Assembly: GCA_028571685.1 (NCBI GenBank) | Contig: CM053143.1 | Coordinates: 153,320,329-153,384,328, forward strand | DNA length: 64,000 nt | Direction: 5' to 3' | From: Heterohyrax brucei | Taxonomy: Eukaryota; Chordata; Mammalia; Hyracoidea; Procaviidae | Part shown: positions 12,701-24,700 of the stretch, one piece after another | How the letters are laid out: every line of letters starts with the position of its first letter | Numbering within the stretch: the first letter of the stretch is position 1 | Made by a program: the position numbers and the translations under genes | Notes under the pieces: generated by a model | What the model was told of the DNA's origin: nothing | The model's database searches: none | What the model saw: the letters and a program-made list of their open reading frames with translations, nothing else

Positions 12701-15700
12701 AAGAGGCATTTGTTTCACTTCCTGTTCCTGACTCTTCATTCTTCCTCTGTTGATCCGCATGAATGGAGACCAGTTGTTGTACCTGGGAAGGCTGCATGCA
12801 TGCTCTTAATACTCCAGGCACCAGGCAGTAAACTACAAGGTAGAATAATCGAAAAGCCCCACTGCCACTGAGTTGATTCCAACTCACAATTACTCTGTAG
12901 ACAGAGTAGAACTCCCCATGGAGTTTCTGAGGAGCTCCTGGTAGATTCCGCTGCTGACCTTTTGATCAGAAGCTGCGCCACCAGCATTTCCAGGAACCTA
13001 GACTAGAAGCACAAAAATTGTTTTTAGGCCAATTACTGGAATGTTTCATGAAACTGTGACCTTAAACTTCGAAACTAAGAAAGTAACACCCATGAGGTAA
13101 ACTCTGGTGGCGTAGCGGTTAAGTACTATATCTGGTAAGCAAAAGGTCAGCAGTTCAGATCTGCCGGGCATACCTTGAAAACTCTGTGGGGCAGTTGTAC
13201 TCAGATCTGTGGGGTCCGTATAAGTTGGAATCAGCTCAGCAGCAGTGGGTTCAGTTTGTTTGGGTTAAGCAGCCTTAGTAACTGCCCTTTAGTTAGATGC
13301 TTTCACATAATCTTTTTTGTCTAGTTTGTTCCCTTTTATTAGTACATGTTATGAGAACTGGGAAGAAAGAAAGTGATATATGGAGAGGGAGGAGAATGGA
13401 AGAGGACGCAGTGAATAATGAAGGACTGATGATTACTGATGTTCTGCGGCATCTGTGACAACAGACCATGTGTTTGTCCTGGTGACATACTTTCTTGTGA
13501 GGCATTTGTGCTTACATCTGAAAGCTTTATGAGAATGTGAGACACAATTGTGTCCCAGGATGTTAAGGAAGCAGGATTATATTATGAAAATATCATTAAA
13601 TACTAACAAAATAATATGCAAGTGATTTATAGATGGCTTTAATGCTGGGGCCAGCATTGTTCTCTCAAGTGTGAGGAAGAGGTGTGTAAATAGCGATGGG
13701 AAGTTGCCTTGCAGAATTGCTCCCTTAATTTTTGAAACCTGAAACGTGAACATTCAAGCTCCCTTCTACTGCCTGTTTCCTGTCTTGGAAATATAAGAAG
13801 CCTCTGTTGGTATAGCTGTGGTCAGTTATCCAAGTGTGTTCTTTTTCTGTGAGATCTAGTGGAGATGGAGAAAGAAGGAGCATCGGTAGTAAAATGCTTC
13901 TGTCTCCTCTTATCTGTCTTCCTGGTAGTTGAAGGCAGCTGTGACCTCTGACTCTGGTGGGACTTAACCTCCCAGTGAGTATGGACTTGGTACCTTTAGT
14001 GGATAACACCAAATGAGAAGCCAGTGCTTTTTTCTCCCCTTTTTCTTAAATTAAAAAAAAATTTTTTTATTATGATTGAGTGAAAATGTACATTCCCCCG
14101 TATATTAACTACTTCATTAGTAAACTAAATCCATTGCTGTTGAGTCAATTCCAAGTAGACCTTAAAAATTATAGAATAGATTTCTAAATTTAACTGACTA
14201 CAATTTGATTCTAAGAAGATTCACTGGTACTGAATATGTAGTTTTAGTACTTAAGAGCTCTAGTTTCTCGAGTAATCTTGAAAGAGGAGCAGCCTGAGAA
14301 GCTTTATTTTATTACACTGTGGTCTGTAGAATATCTGATTTACCGCATAACTGGGGCAAAGATGGTGTGAGTAGTTGCTCCTTCATTTGCTTAATCCACA
14401 CATGTTTATTGAAGTCTTAGCACATGCATGAACCTTTCTCTACTTCCAGCATCAGTATAACAGCTTGAGTTTTTGACCCAAGATAGTATTGAAAACAAGT
14501 TTTATATGAAAAGTCTTTAGTACCTTGATTCTGTTTTTAGTTTTTGACTTGTTACTGCTAAATAATTATTTTTAATGTCTGTAACCAAATCTTTCCAGTA
14601 GATACTCCACTGATAAACGGTTTCTGCATGTTTTAGACCAAGGGAAAGAAAACCACAAAATGAGGCTATTCAGTGATCCACTTGGAAAGGACAAAGTCTC
14701 AGCAGTATGAACTGCAGAGTTTGATTTTTTTTCTTCTTGGCTTGTAAATAGATTTTTATAGGGACCTGCACATTAGTTTGTTTTTCATTTATTTGTTACC
14801 CTTCTAAAATAATGAAAAAATAAAAATCAGAGTAGAAAAGCAATCTTCTCTATCAGACAGTTCCTCTGCTGTGTGTTGGATAATGCTAGTTTATTTTGTT
14901 GTTTTCACCGTGTTTGTGATTTTGTTGTATATAAATAAAAATAAATGGTATGTTTTATAAGGAGACAGATATCCTGGAGGGAAATTCTGAGTGTTTGGGT
15001 GCCCGTGATTTTCCACTAGGTCTCAGAAATTTGACTTGGATCATTTACCATTATTTTTATTACCAGTTTCTGGGGAGAAGAGAACACAGTTTGCCTTTGG
15101 CTTCTGACAAGGCAGGAACAAATTTAAGCTCATTAGAAAATAAGAACACTTTTTTAAAAAAACCCACGACTTCATTTAGAATGTTTCATCTCTGTGTTCT
15201 ATAGGGTTGTAAAACGTGTGAGGGTGATCAGCTTAGTACTGTTAAGTGCTTGTGCCTTTTGTAGACAGCTAGTTCCATTGTTCCATCCTTTGGTCTTTTT
15301 GGCCTTTTTCTTCCATGTTGGAGCAACCTTTGAAATATCAAAAGCTAGAGGGGCCCTAAGACAACGCGCTCAGAAGTCACAGTGTAGGGCTGGTAGTACT
15401 GCTGCTTTGTTGAGGTTTTCTGGCAAGGTGGTGACGTACATTGTCAAAGCAAGATGTCTTTGTATTTTCAGGTATGTCTGTGACTGTGTTGAACAGTATA
15501 CATATATTGTACCGTATTCACCTTAACAAAATCCTCTGTATTTGTAAGAAACATTGAAATTACAAATGATTCTTCAAACAATCGTGATTTCGTATGCGGG
15601 GTGGGGGGGGAGGTAGAGAAGGCCATGGAAATTCCAGAACTGTAGGTTAATAACTAGACTCAAACAAGTGGTGGTTCTTAATCTATTTTAGGAATACAAA

Positions 15701-18700
15701 TATTTAAAACTCCAAAAAGAGTGAAGGCAAAAGCTAATTCCAGAAATGGCATCGTTGGTAATGCTGAGCTCTTTTTGTCAATACCACAGCCTACCCACCA
15801 GCACTGGTCCATCCTTTCCCTTTGAAGTAATTTCCCTTTCACTGTGATCTTACCTTCCCCTGTCCACCCTAACAGTCCACATACCCTATGTTCTCTACGC
15901 TCTGATGACAGCAGAAGAGGTAAAGAAATTAGTCACAAAGCCATCCTAATTCAGATCTAACTCTAAGAATACTAAAAATCTAACCCTCTGGAAAACAGTT
16001 TTCGTCAGGATGGAAGCCATTCTGCTCATACCTTTTTAGGACTACCTCCAGGGTGAGCAGTCATCTTCTGTCTAAGTATCTAAGAGGCAGGTCAGGTCAG
16101 CAGGCTGGCCTTCATTAGATAGTAGGACTTCATTAGAGAGTAGACTCATCTGAGTCTTTCAAGTTAACATTCCTGGAATAGGTCGTCAGTTCAGATACGC
16201 CAGGTGCTCCTTGGAAACTGTATGGGGGCAGTTCTACCCTGACCTCTACGCTCACTATGAGTTGGACACGACTCGATGGCACTGGGTTTGAGTTGGTCTG
16301 AGATTCCAGTTCTTCAAAGATTTCATGAAATGCGGAACAAGTCCAGCAGCTAATCAGGCTCCCAAATAATGGGTCCCCTTCCCTTCCCTGTACTGAGTAA
16401 TTATTACTAATAATTATGAGTAAAAGAGCATATTTAAACTTTTACTTTTTCAGCCTGGACAAGGAGGAGGCCGTCTAAGCAGAACACTGAGGCTAGAAAA
16501 CATCCATAAAAAAGGACAGATTTGACTAAATAAAAATAAAAGATGCCTGAAACAAAAGCAACTATCTTGAAAATATCTATAGCATGTGTAATACAGATAT
16601 ACAGATAAATATCATAGATTTACATCTTTTGATTATCCTATGAAGTAAATAGAAAAGGAAAACCCTGACAGCTGGACAAATAGACAACATCATGATAAGT
16701 GGAGGAAAAAATTAAAGTTGTCAAGGATTTCACTCTGCTGGCTGAACAGTTAATGCCCATGGAAGTAGCAGCCAAGAAGTCAAACGATATACTGCACTGG
16801 GCAAATATGCTACGGTAACCAAAGTCGAAACCAAACTCATTGCCATGGTCATTTTGACTCCTACTGACCCTGTAAGACAAAGTACAACTGACCCATAGGG
16901 TTTCCAAGGATTAGCTAGTACAGTTGAATCACCAGTCTTTTGGTTGGCAGCTAAACACTTAACCGCTGCACCCCCAAAGCCCCAAAACAGATCTCTTTAA
17001 AAAAACTTCTAAAGAGTAATGGTGTCACTTTGATGAGTGAGGTGTGCCTCACTCAAGCTCTTGTCAGTGGGATCATATGCATGTGTAAGCTGAACCACAA
17101 AAGAAACAAAAAACTCAGAAAAAGAGCTGATGCAAGTAAACTGTGGTGCTGGTATCGAATACTGAATACACCACGGACTGCCAAGAGAACGAACGAATCA
17201 GTCATAGGAGAAACGCGACCAGAATGGCTTCTTAGAAGCAAGGATGGCGAGACTTTGTCTTGCTTACCCCAGACGCGTCATCAGGGAAGCCCACTTGTTA
17301 GAGAAAGACATCGTGTTAGGTAAAACAGCCGATCAGCCAAAATGAGGAAAACCCCTCAGCGAGGTGGATTGATACAACAGCCACACAATGGGCTCCAGTA
17401 TATCAAAAATCATAGAGATGGTGCAGGACTGGGCAATGTCATTTATTTGTCATATAGAAGGTCCCCTTGAGTCAGAGCAGCAGACTTGTTGGCAGCTAAT
17501 GACAGTGAGGTAAATGGATAAACAGAACAAAGAGACTTAGAGTTATACATCCCCATTTTATAGATGAATTAGTGGAATGGTTAAGTCACAGAAATACAGG
17601 ACTTTCCTAAGTCTTGTCATTGACTATCTGGAACCCGAGATGAGCTCTTTAACTTCTTTGCCCCCTTAGTTTTCTCATGCTGCCTCCTGTCTCACAGGGT
17701 TCCTCTGGGGATTAGAAGTAGCCACGGAAACCTCTAGAATGAAACTAAGCCCTCTGACTCCAGATTTCTTCAGTTTTCTACTTGACTGTGACAGCCCTGC
17801 CCTAGTTTTCCTCTAATTCTAAGGATCTGTGAGCTGGAGCTACAACCTTTCCCTTCTCATCATTTCTAACCGTTTGATCCTTGCACTGCTTACAGGCAAG
17901 GTACTGTGCCAGGGACTTATACACAAGGAGGAAAACAACCTCATGAAGTGTTCTGGGAGACAGATTTATGTACGTATCTATGTATGTACATATATATATG
18001 TGTGTGTAGACACATACATCATTAAACATGCTATGCCGCCTGCTTTCGTCGCTTAACAAGGATAGGAATATCTTTGTCAGTAAATATGAATGCGTCTCTT
18101 CCTTCCTTACTGATTACCTCATTAATCCGGTATTTGGCGTTTAGCACAGTAGTAGAAAATCTTCTATCCAAGTATTTGTTGTATTAACCTGGGTTTCTTT
18201 CCTGTGTGCTGTGCTCAGCCCACAGAGCCACCCATGTCCGTCAGGCTTGCAGCTGATTCTGCCAGCTGTCCAGAAGTCCTCTTGCCAGTCCAGTTCACCC
18301 CACCAGAGATGCCACTGCAGCTCTTCCTGTGCAAGAGGCAACTGAGGCAACTTTTGAGGGAGCTCTTCCGAGAAGGGCCCACAAGTGGCGGGAGGGGTGC
18401 AAGAGGAAGCAAGAGTGGGGGTGGAGAGAGGTTGCTTCTGCTGTTCCCCTGCACTCACATGCCCTGGAGGGACAGGTCTTGTAGCGCAAGGGTAATGTGG
18501 TATCACTTGGAGCCTGAGGGCTGAAGCAGAAGCTGGCTGTGCCCTCCTCCTCTTTGACCTGGGCTGCTGAGCGCCTCTTCCCAGCAGCTTTGAGTCTCTA
18601 GGCTTTTGGCCTTGGATTCCAAGCTCTGTAAGACTGGCAGCATGTCACTCGTTTCTCTGGGGTCCTCCCCAGCGTGAAGGGTGGCAGTAGGTGACTTGGG

Positions 18701-21700
18701 TTGCACAGGGAATGGCTGCACGGGTCCTGGACATGGGCAACACCCCTCACAACTGTTTTGGCCTCCAGCCCTGCTGAATACCTGAGCCCCAGAGCCACCA
18801 ACTTTGCCTCTAGTCCATCTGCTTGGCTGCAGGTCTGCTTGAGCATCTCCCTGATGCAGCGTTTTGGGGTCCAGAGCACAGCAGTGCCAGGGACACAGGA
18901 GTTCTGAGGGTCCAGGTTCAAGGCATCCTCCCCATCCTTCTCCTCCTCACTGAATGCTGTGTAATGACCTGACCTTTGGAGCCGCACTGTGGCCATAAGT
19001 GGATAGGGTGTATACGTTATAGTTTATTTCTACTTAAAATTCCATTACATGGTTCTGTGGCAAAGAGGCCCTTTAGGATTTGGTCCCCAGCTCTCTGACC
19101 TAAAATCTTGCAGCTCTGTTCCTTGTGTCCTGGTCACATTAATGTCCAGCCGTGCTTAGTTAAGGCTTTTGGCTTTGTAGTTTTCTTTGCCTGAGTGTTC
19201 TTGGCTTGAGGCATCGTCATCCAGGCATCTGTTGAAGTGCTCGGCAGAGAGGCTTTCCTTTGTAGATCAACGTCTCTACAAGAGCACTCTTCATCATTCT
19301 TTAATTATTCCACCCTAGTTTGCTTTTTCTCGGAAGCATTTATAGCATGGTTATATTTATTTGTATCTGTTTTGTTTTCTCAAATCCAGTCTCATTGAGG
19401 GCAGGGGTCTTGTCTTTTTATTCACTGCTGCATCATCCGTACCTGGCATGTAATGAGTGCTCAGTAAGTAATTTTTGAATACAAGAGTGAATCAGTGTGT
19501 TTGTGGACTCTGGAAGATAATTGAAGGGGGTAGTATTACAGGCCTGACGCTGGTAAACGTGGAGCCATTTGTTGGATTTGGTAGAGGGAAAGAAAAAGAT
19601 CGTTATAATCCCATAGCTCTTGTATACTTTTTATAAAGCTGACAGATGTAGTTGCGCTGTGTAATTAGAATTGATGTTTTCTAAAAAAAAACACAACTGG
19701 TTTATTTCATTTAAGATGAAGAAGATGACTCTGGGTGTAAGAAGGCAGGCTTTCAATCAAAAGAGAATGGAGGATCTGCAAATAGTTATCTTGGAGCATT
19801 AAACACGAGAAATAATGAAGACAACACTAAGACCAAGAATAAGCCATTATCTCCAGTGAAACTCGCACCTACATCAGTTTTTGACTATTTTGGAGCTGGA
19901 AGTATCCAAAGATCAGATAAGAAGATGGTGGCAAGCAAAAGAAAACAGGTGAGTTTTCTAGGGGCAATAAAAACATTCAGGCTTTGCACCTGTTTACTGT
20001 TATTAATAAGAGGAGAAATTTTGACGTTATAAATAGGTCAACATGTTTTATTAATGAATGTAATTTTCCTGTGACTATGGAAAAAATGTTTGGCCTTCAT
20101 TTTAGGGAATGCGGAAGTTAGAGTGTTATACATGTATTTTCTTTTTAAAAAAAATACTGGAGTGGGATAAGATTTAAAACAAGAGAAAAATTGTCATTCT
20201 TAGAACCTGAATACCCAAAAGCAACATCCATTTCACCATTGATCTCAGTTATCCAAATTAGTGAATTTGTTCCCAGATGAGGTTATAAATACATCCCTTC
20301 TAAGTAGAGCGTACTTGTGCTATTTATCTTCTCATATTGCAGTCGTCTTTCTCTGGCCATTTAGGAAACAAACATACAGATAAGCTGTAGTGACACTAGC
20401 CCTCTGAGTTAAAGCTGTCAGATGGTGGGCCGTGTTGTTAATTTCCTTAGTGCCTCTGCAGGACAGGGTCATCATTCTCATATATTGGCTTTTCAGTGTT
20501 CTGAACTTCTCAGGCCAAGACATTCATCTACTGGGTATGTTTGGTACTTCTCATGAACTTGTCAATCGAATTTCCTCATTAGGAAATTGCATGTGTTCAG
20601 GAAGTAACCACAAGCATGATTTTCTGGCCAGTGTCGATTGCAGCTATCCTGTTACTCAGAAACTTAATTCTTGTCTGCTTACTTAATCAGCTACAATGAG
20701 GAAAAAGTGCTTTATTTTTAACTTCAAGGTTTTGGCTGATCTCACTTCATTTTCATTGAAATACAGTCCTCACAAAATTCAGATGATTCCAGATTGAATG
20801 ATGAAGCCATCGCCAGGCAACTGCAGCTTGATGAAGATGCAGAGGTATTGGAGTTCTGTTTCGATATCACTGATAACTTGATGCTGTGACTGGTAATTAG
20901 TCTAGCCAGGTGAATAGTCACGAGTATTCTGATCTAATTTTGGATTGAACCTCATTGAAAGAGTTATATGTAAGTAATAATCTAATATATGAAAATCTAA
21001 ATGTATTACAGGATGATTGATGAAGGCAGGGAATAGTTATTTACTTACAGGTTTATTACTAGAGTTTTTTGAATGGAAAACTCCTTTGGTATATTTGTAA
21101 TAATTTGATTTTCCTTTCACTTTTTATATACACATTTCAGACTATCTCATCTGCTTCTGTGTATATGTTCATGTCCCCTCAATCTGACTTTAGTTCAGGG
21201 CCCTTTCTTAACCCGTAAGCTCATGTATCTATTTAACAAGTACTTATTGAGTACTTACAGAGTGTCTGGAGCTATTCTAAGTTAGAGATACTGTAGTCAA
21301 AAATAAAAGAAGCATCAGTTTGTTATAAAGTGCCATTGGAAAAGAGTAAAAGATCTAGAGTTTTGTGGTGATCAGTGAGGCTATGAGTATTGTACTTTAA
21401 GTGTGGAGGTTACAAGACCCTTCAGAGGAAGTGACACTGGAGGATAAAATGCCATGAGACAGGGAGCACAGAGCTGGCTCTCTGCAGGAAGACCTCCTCT
21501 AACTAGAGTAAATGAAGTAGATGTGTCCTGAGGTGGAGGTGTGCTTTATATGTTCATGGAAACCAGGGTGTCTGGAGAAGAGTGGGATGAGATGAGTTTG
21601 GGGAAATGGCCATTGTCAAATCCTGTAGATCAAATCCTGTGGGTCATCTCTGATACTGACTGAAGGATGTTGAAATGCTAAGGACTTTGGATTTAATTTC

Positions 21701-24700
21701 AGTGAGGTGGGGAGCTATTGGAATTTTGAGCAGAGAAGTGATATGACTTGATAGATCTTAAAAAAAATAAGAAAAAAAATCATTCTGGCTGCCATGAGGC
21801 AAATAGACCCTAGTGGGCGGCTGGAGGGCAGGAGCTGTAGCAGACCAGTTTGGAGACTGTGTTATATATAGTTGGGAAGGTGAGAGATGGTGCTGGCCTA
21901 CACTAGGGTGGTTGTGGAAGAGGGGAAGAGAAGTCATAATCTTTATTTTGAAGGTATAGCCATTTTGCCAACAGACTGAACATAGGTGTAAAGGAAAGAG
22001 TGTTGATGGATGAATCGGGCACTTTAGTCTGAGCAGCTGGATAAGTGGGAGTACTGTCTAGTAAGATTGGAACACTGAAGGCAGGACAGGTTTGGTATAG
22101 AGAAGTGAAGAGCTGTGCTTTGAACATGTTAAGTTTGAGTTATCTAATAGCCTTCCAACTGAAGATGGTGAGTCGGTGATTGCATAGAGGATTTTGGAAC
22201 TCAGAGGAGAGATCTCAGCTGAAATCTTTAGCATTTGATGGTATTTAAAATGAGTGTAATTGGGTGAGATCATAGGAAGAAAGTGTAAACATTAAAAAAA
22301 AAAAAAAAGGTCTCTGTATTGAGTTCTGGGGCACTGTTAACATTTAGAGGCCAGGAAGTGGAGGGAGATCCAGCAGAAAAGACTTAAAAAGCATAGATAG
22401 TGAGGAAGGAGGAAAATTAGACCTTGGTGTTTTATGAAAGCTGGTGAAGAAAGTGTTTCAAGGAGGAAGCTCCAAGCTTTGGTACCTGCTGTCTGAACCC
22501 CTTCCTGCATATTAACTTAACTGTCACTTACCTAGACTCCCCAGATTGTGTTAGAAACCTGTCTTACATGTTTTTTTTAAATTTCATTTTATGTTTATTG
22601 TGATTGAATGAAAATGTACATTCCCATGTGAATTCGCATGCTCACCTATATGAAGCTCCCACTGCTGTCCCTGCCTGGTGACAGCCCATCCCTCTTCTCT
22701 GCTCCATACATGTTGTATCCTCCCAACAGTCTCCTATCCCCTCCTTTCCACCCACTCCCCTTCCTCCAGCAAGACGTCAGCAGGATGACATCCTATAGAT
22801 GCATAGAACTGTAAAATTCCCGCAAGATACGGTCATTCTGCGTCACCAAGTCAAATCCATTGCTGACTGAAAAGTTGACCTTCATTATGATTTATGGACA
22901 GGGGCAGCATCAGGGCAAGGGGCTGTGCTCCCAGGGAACCCTGAAGTCCCCAGACTGTCAATTGCGATCTTTTATTGGAAATCTCAGGGTACACCCCTAT
23001 TTATTCTCTTGTTGTTGGTGAGACTCAACTTTGTGAGCTCCATCGTGGCTATCACTGGTGGTGGCCGGGCACCATCCTGTTCTTCTAGTCATGAGTTGAT
23101 GTAGAGACCCACTCACGTGGGTCTCTTGTTCTTGTCCTCAGTGATCATCTGTTCCTGTTGAGTTGGGACCATTTGCTGTACCCTCAGATGGCAGCTTGGC
23201 AGCTTTTAAGACCCCAGACGCCACTCACCAATGAGGGGTGCAAGAGTCCTCATTAACAAAACGTTAGCTGTGCCAATTGGCCTTGATCTCGCCTGAGAGC
23301 AGGCCTCCCACCTCACCTACTCTGTCCTTGCAGTATTGGGTTAGGATGGAGGAGTACTCAAATTGTTTTGAAGTCCAGTTATTATTAATCTTCTTTCTAA
23401 TGGTGCGCTGTCACCAGTTTCACCCAACCAAATTTCTACCAACTATCTAATCTAAACCCTCCCCGCCTTACCCTCCTCCCATCCCCTCCCTTGCAGCCAT
23501 CAGAGAGTCTTTTATTCTATACATAAGTCTGTATTTGAGATCTTATCGTAGGGGTCGCATACAATTATTTGTCCTTCTGTTGCTGACTACTTTCATTCAA
23601 CATAATGTCTTCCAGTTGAAACCAGGTTATGATATGTTTCCTGGAATCATCAATATTCTTTATCATTGCATAGTGCTCCACTGAGTATATATACCATAGT
23701 TTACTTATCCATTCCTCTGTTGTTGGGCATCTGGGTTGATTCCATCTTTTTGCTATCATGGACTGTGTTGCGATAAACATTCTGGTGCACGTATCCATTG
23801 GTGTGAAAGGCCTTGATTCTGTAGGATATATTCCAAGTAGTGGAATTTCTGGGTCAAATGGTATATCTATATCCATTTTTTTAAGGAAGCACCAGATTGT
23901 TTTCCAAAGAGGCTGGACCATTTTGCAACTCTATCAACAGTGTAGGAGAGTTGCACTTTCTCCAGAGCCTCTCCAGCATTTGTTGTTTTGTGTTGTTTGG
24001 ATCATGGGCAACCTTGTTGAGGTGAGATGGTATCTCATCATAGTCTTGATTTGAATTTCTTTAGTAGCTAATGATAGTGAGCATGTCCACATGTGTTTTT
24101 TGGCTGCCTGGATCTCCTAGAGAAATGTCTGTCCATCTCCTTTGCCCTTTACTTAATTAGATGATTTATCTTCTTCCTATTGGTATTTTGTAGTCTTATA
24201 GATTATGGAGATCAGGCGTCGGTCTGACATAGAGTTGCCAAATATTTTTTCCCATTCTGTAGGTGGCCTTTTAATTCTCTCACATGCTTTATAGCACCCG
24301 ATCATAGCTACTGTTGTTATATATTATAATTACTATCTAAATGTCTTCCTATGTACAGGCTCTAAACTCCACTAAAGCAGGCCCATTTATGTCTTCATCA
24401 CCTCTGGTGGCCTTGATGCTCATCTTAGTGCCTGTCGCAGGGCAGGCCCTTGATACATGCTGTCGTGAGAGAGCACTGTTCCGTTATTCTGGAATACATC
24501 TGCTTGTTTGCGTTCTATTGGTTCAACAGTTTATAGTGTGTACAAAGTAATCTTTTAGGGATCTAACTTTTCCTTAACTGTCCCAAGTACTAGCAGTTCA
24601 CCTAGTCCTTGGTTACTTTGTGTCAGAGTTTCTCATTTTCATTACATTCTTTCACAGTCTTGTTTGGTAATTTATTCATCCGATGAAGAATTTTAGGATA

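Larger units (their letters stand above)
2998..19715. other. RFC1 intron 4 (16.7 kb, repeat-rich)
   Basis: Largest intron. It carries many AfroSINEs, two RTE LINE 3' fragments, L1 3' fragments, antisense L1M, MIR, L2 and MER20 pieces, listed individually. Stretches without any recognised feature include about 5450-7110, 7740-8980, 11000-11560, 11800-12840, 13270-14040, 14165-16175 and 17660-18195. A GC-rich block at 18195-18996 is described separately. Confidence 0.85.

Noticed and set aside
23758..24054. + strand open frame of 98 codons
   Set aside because: It is the antisense shadow of the L1 ORF2 fragment on the - strand.
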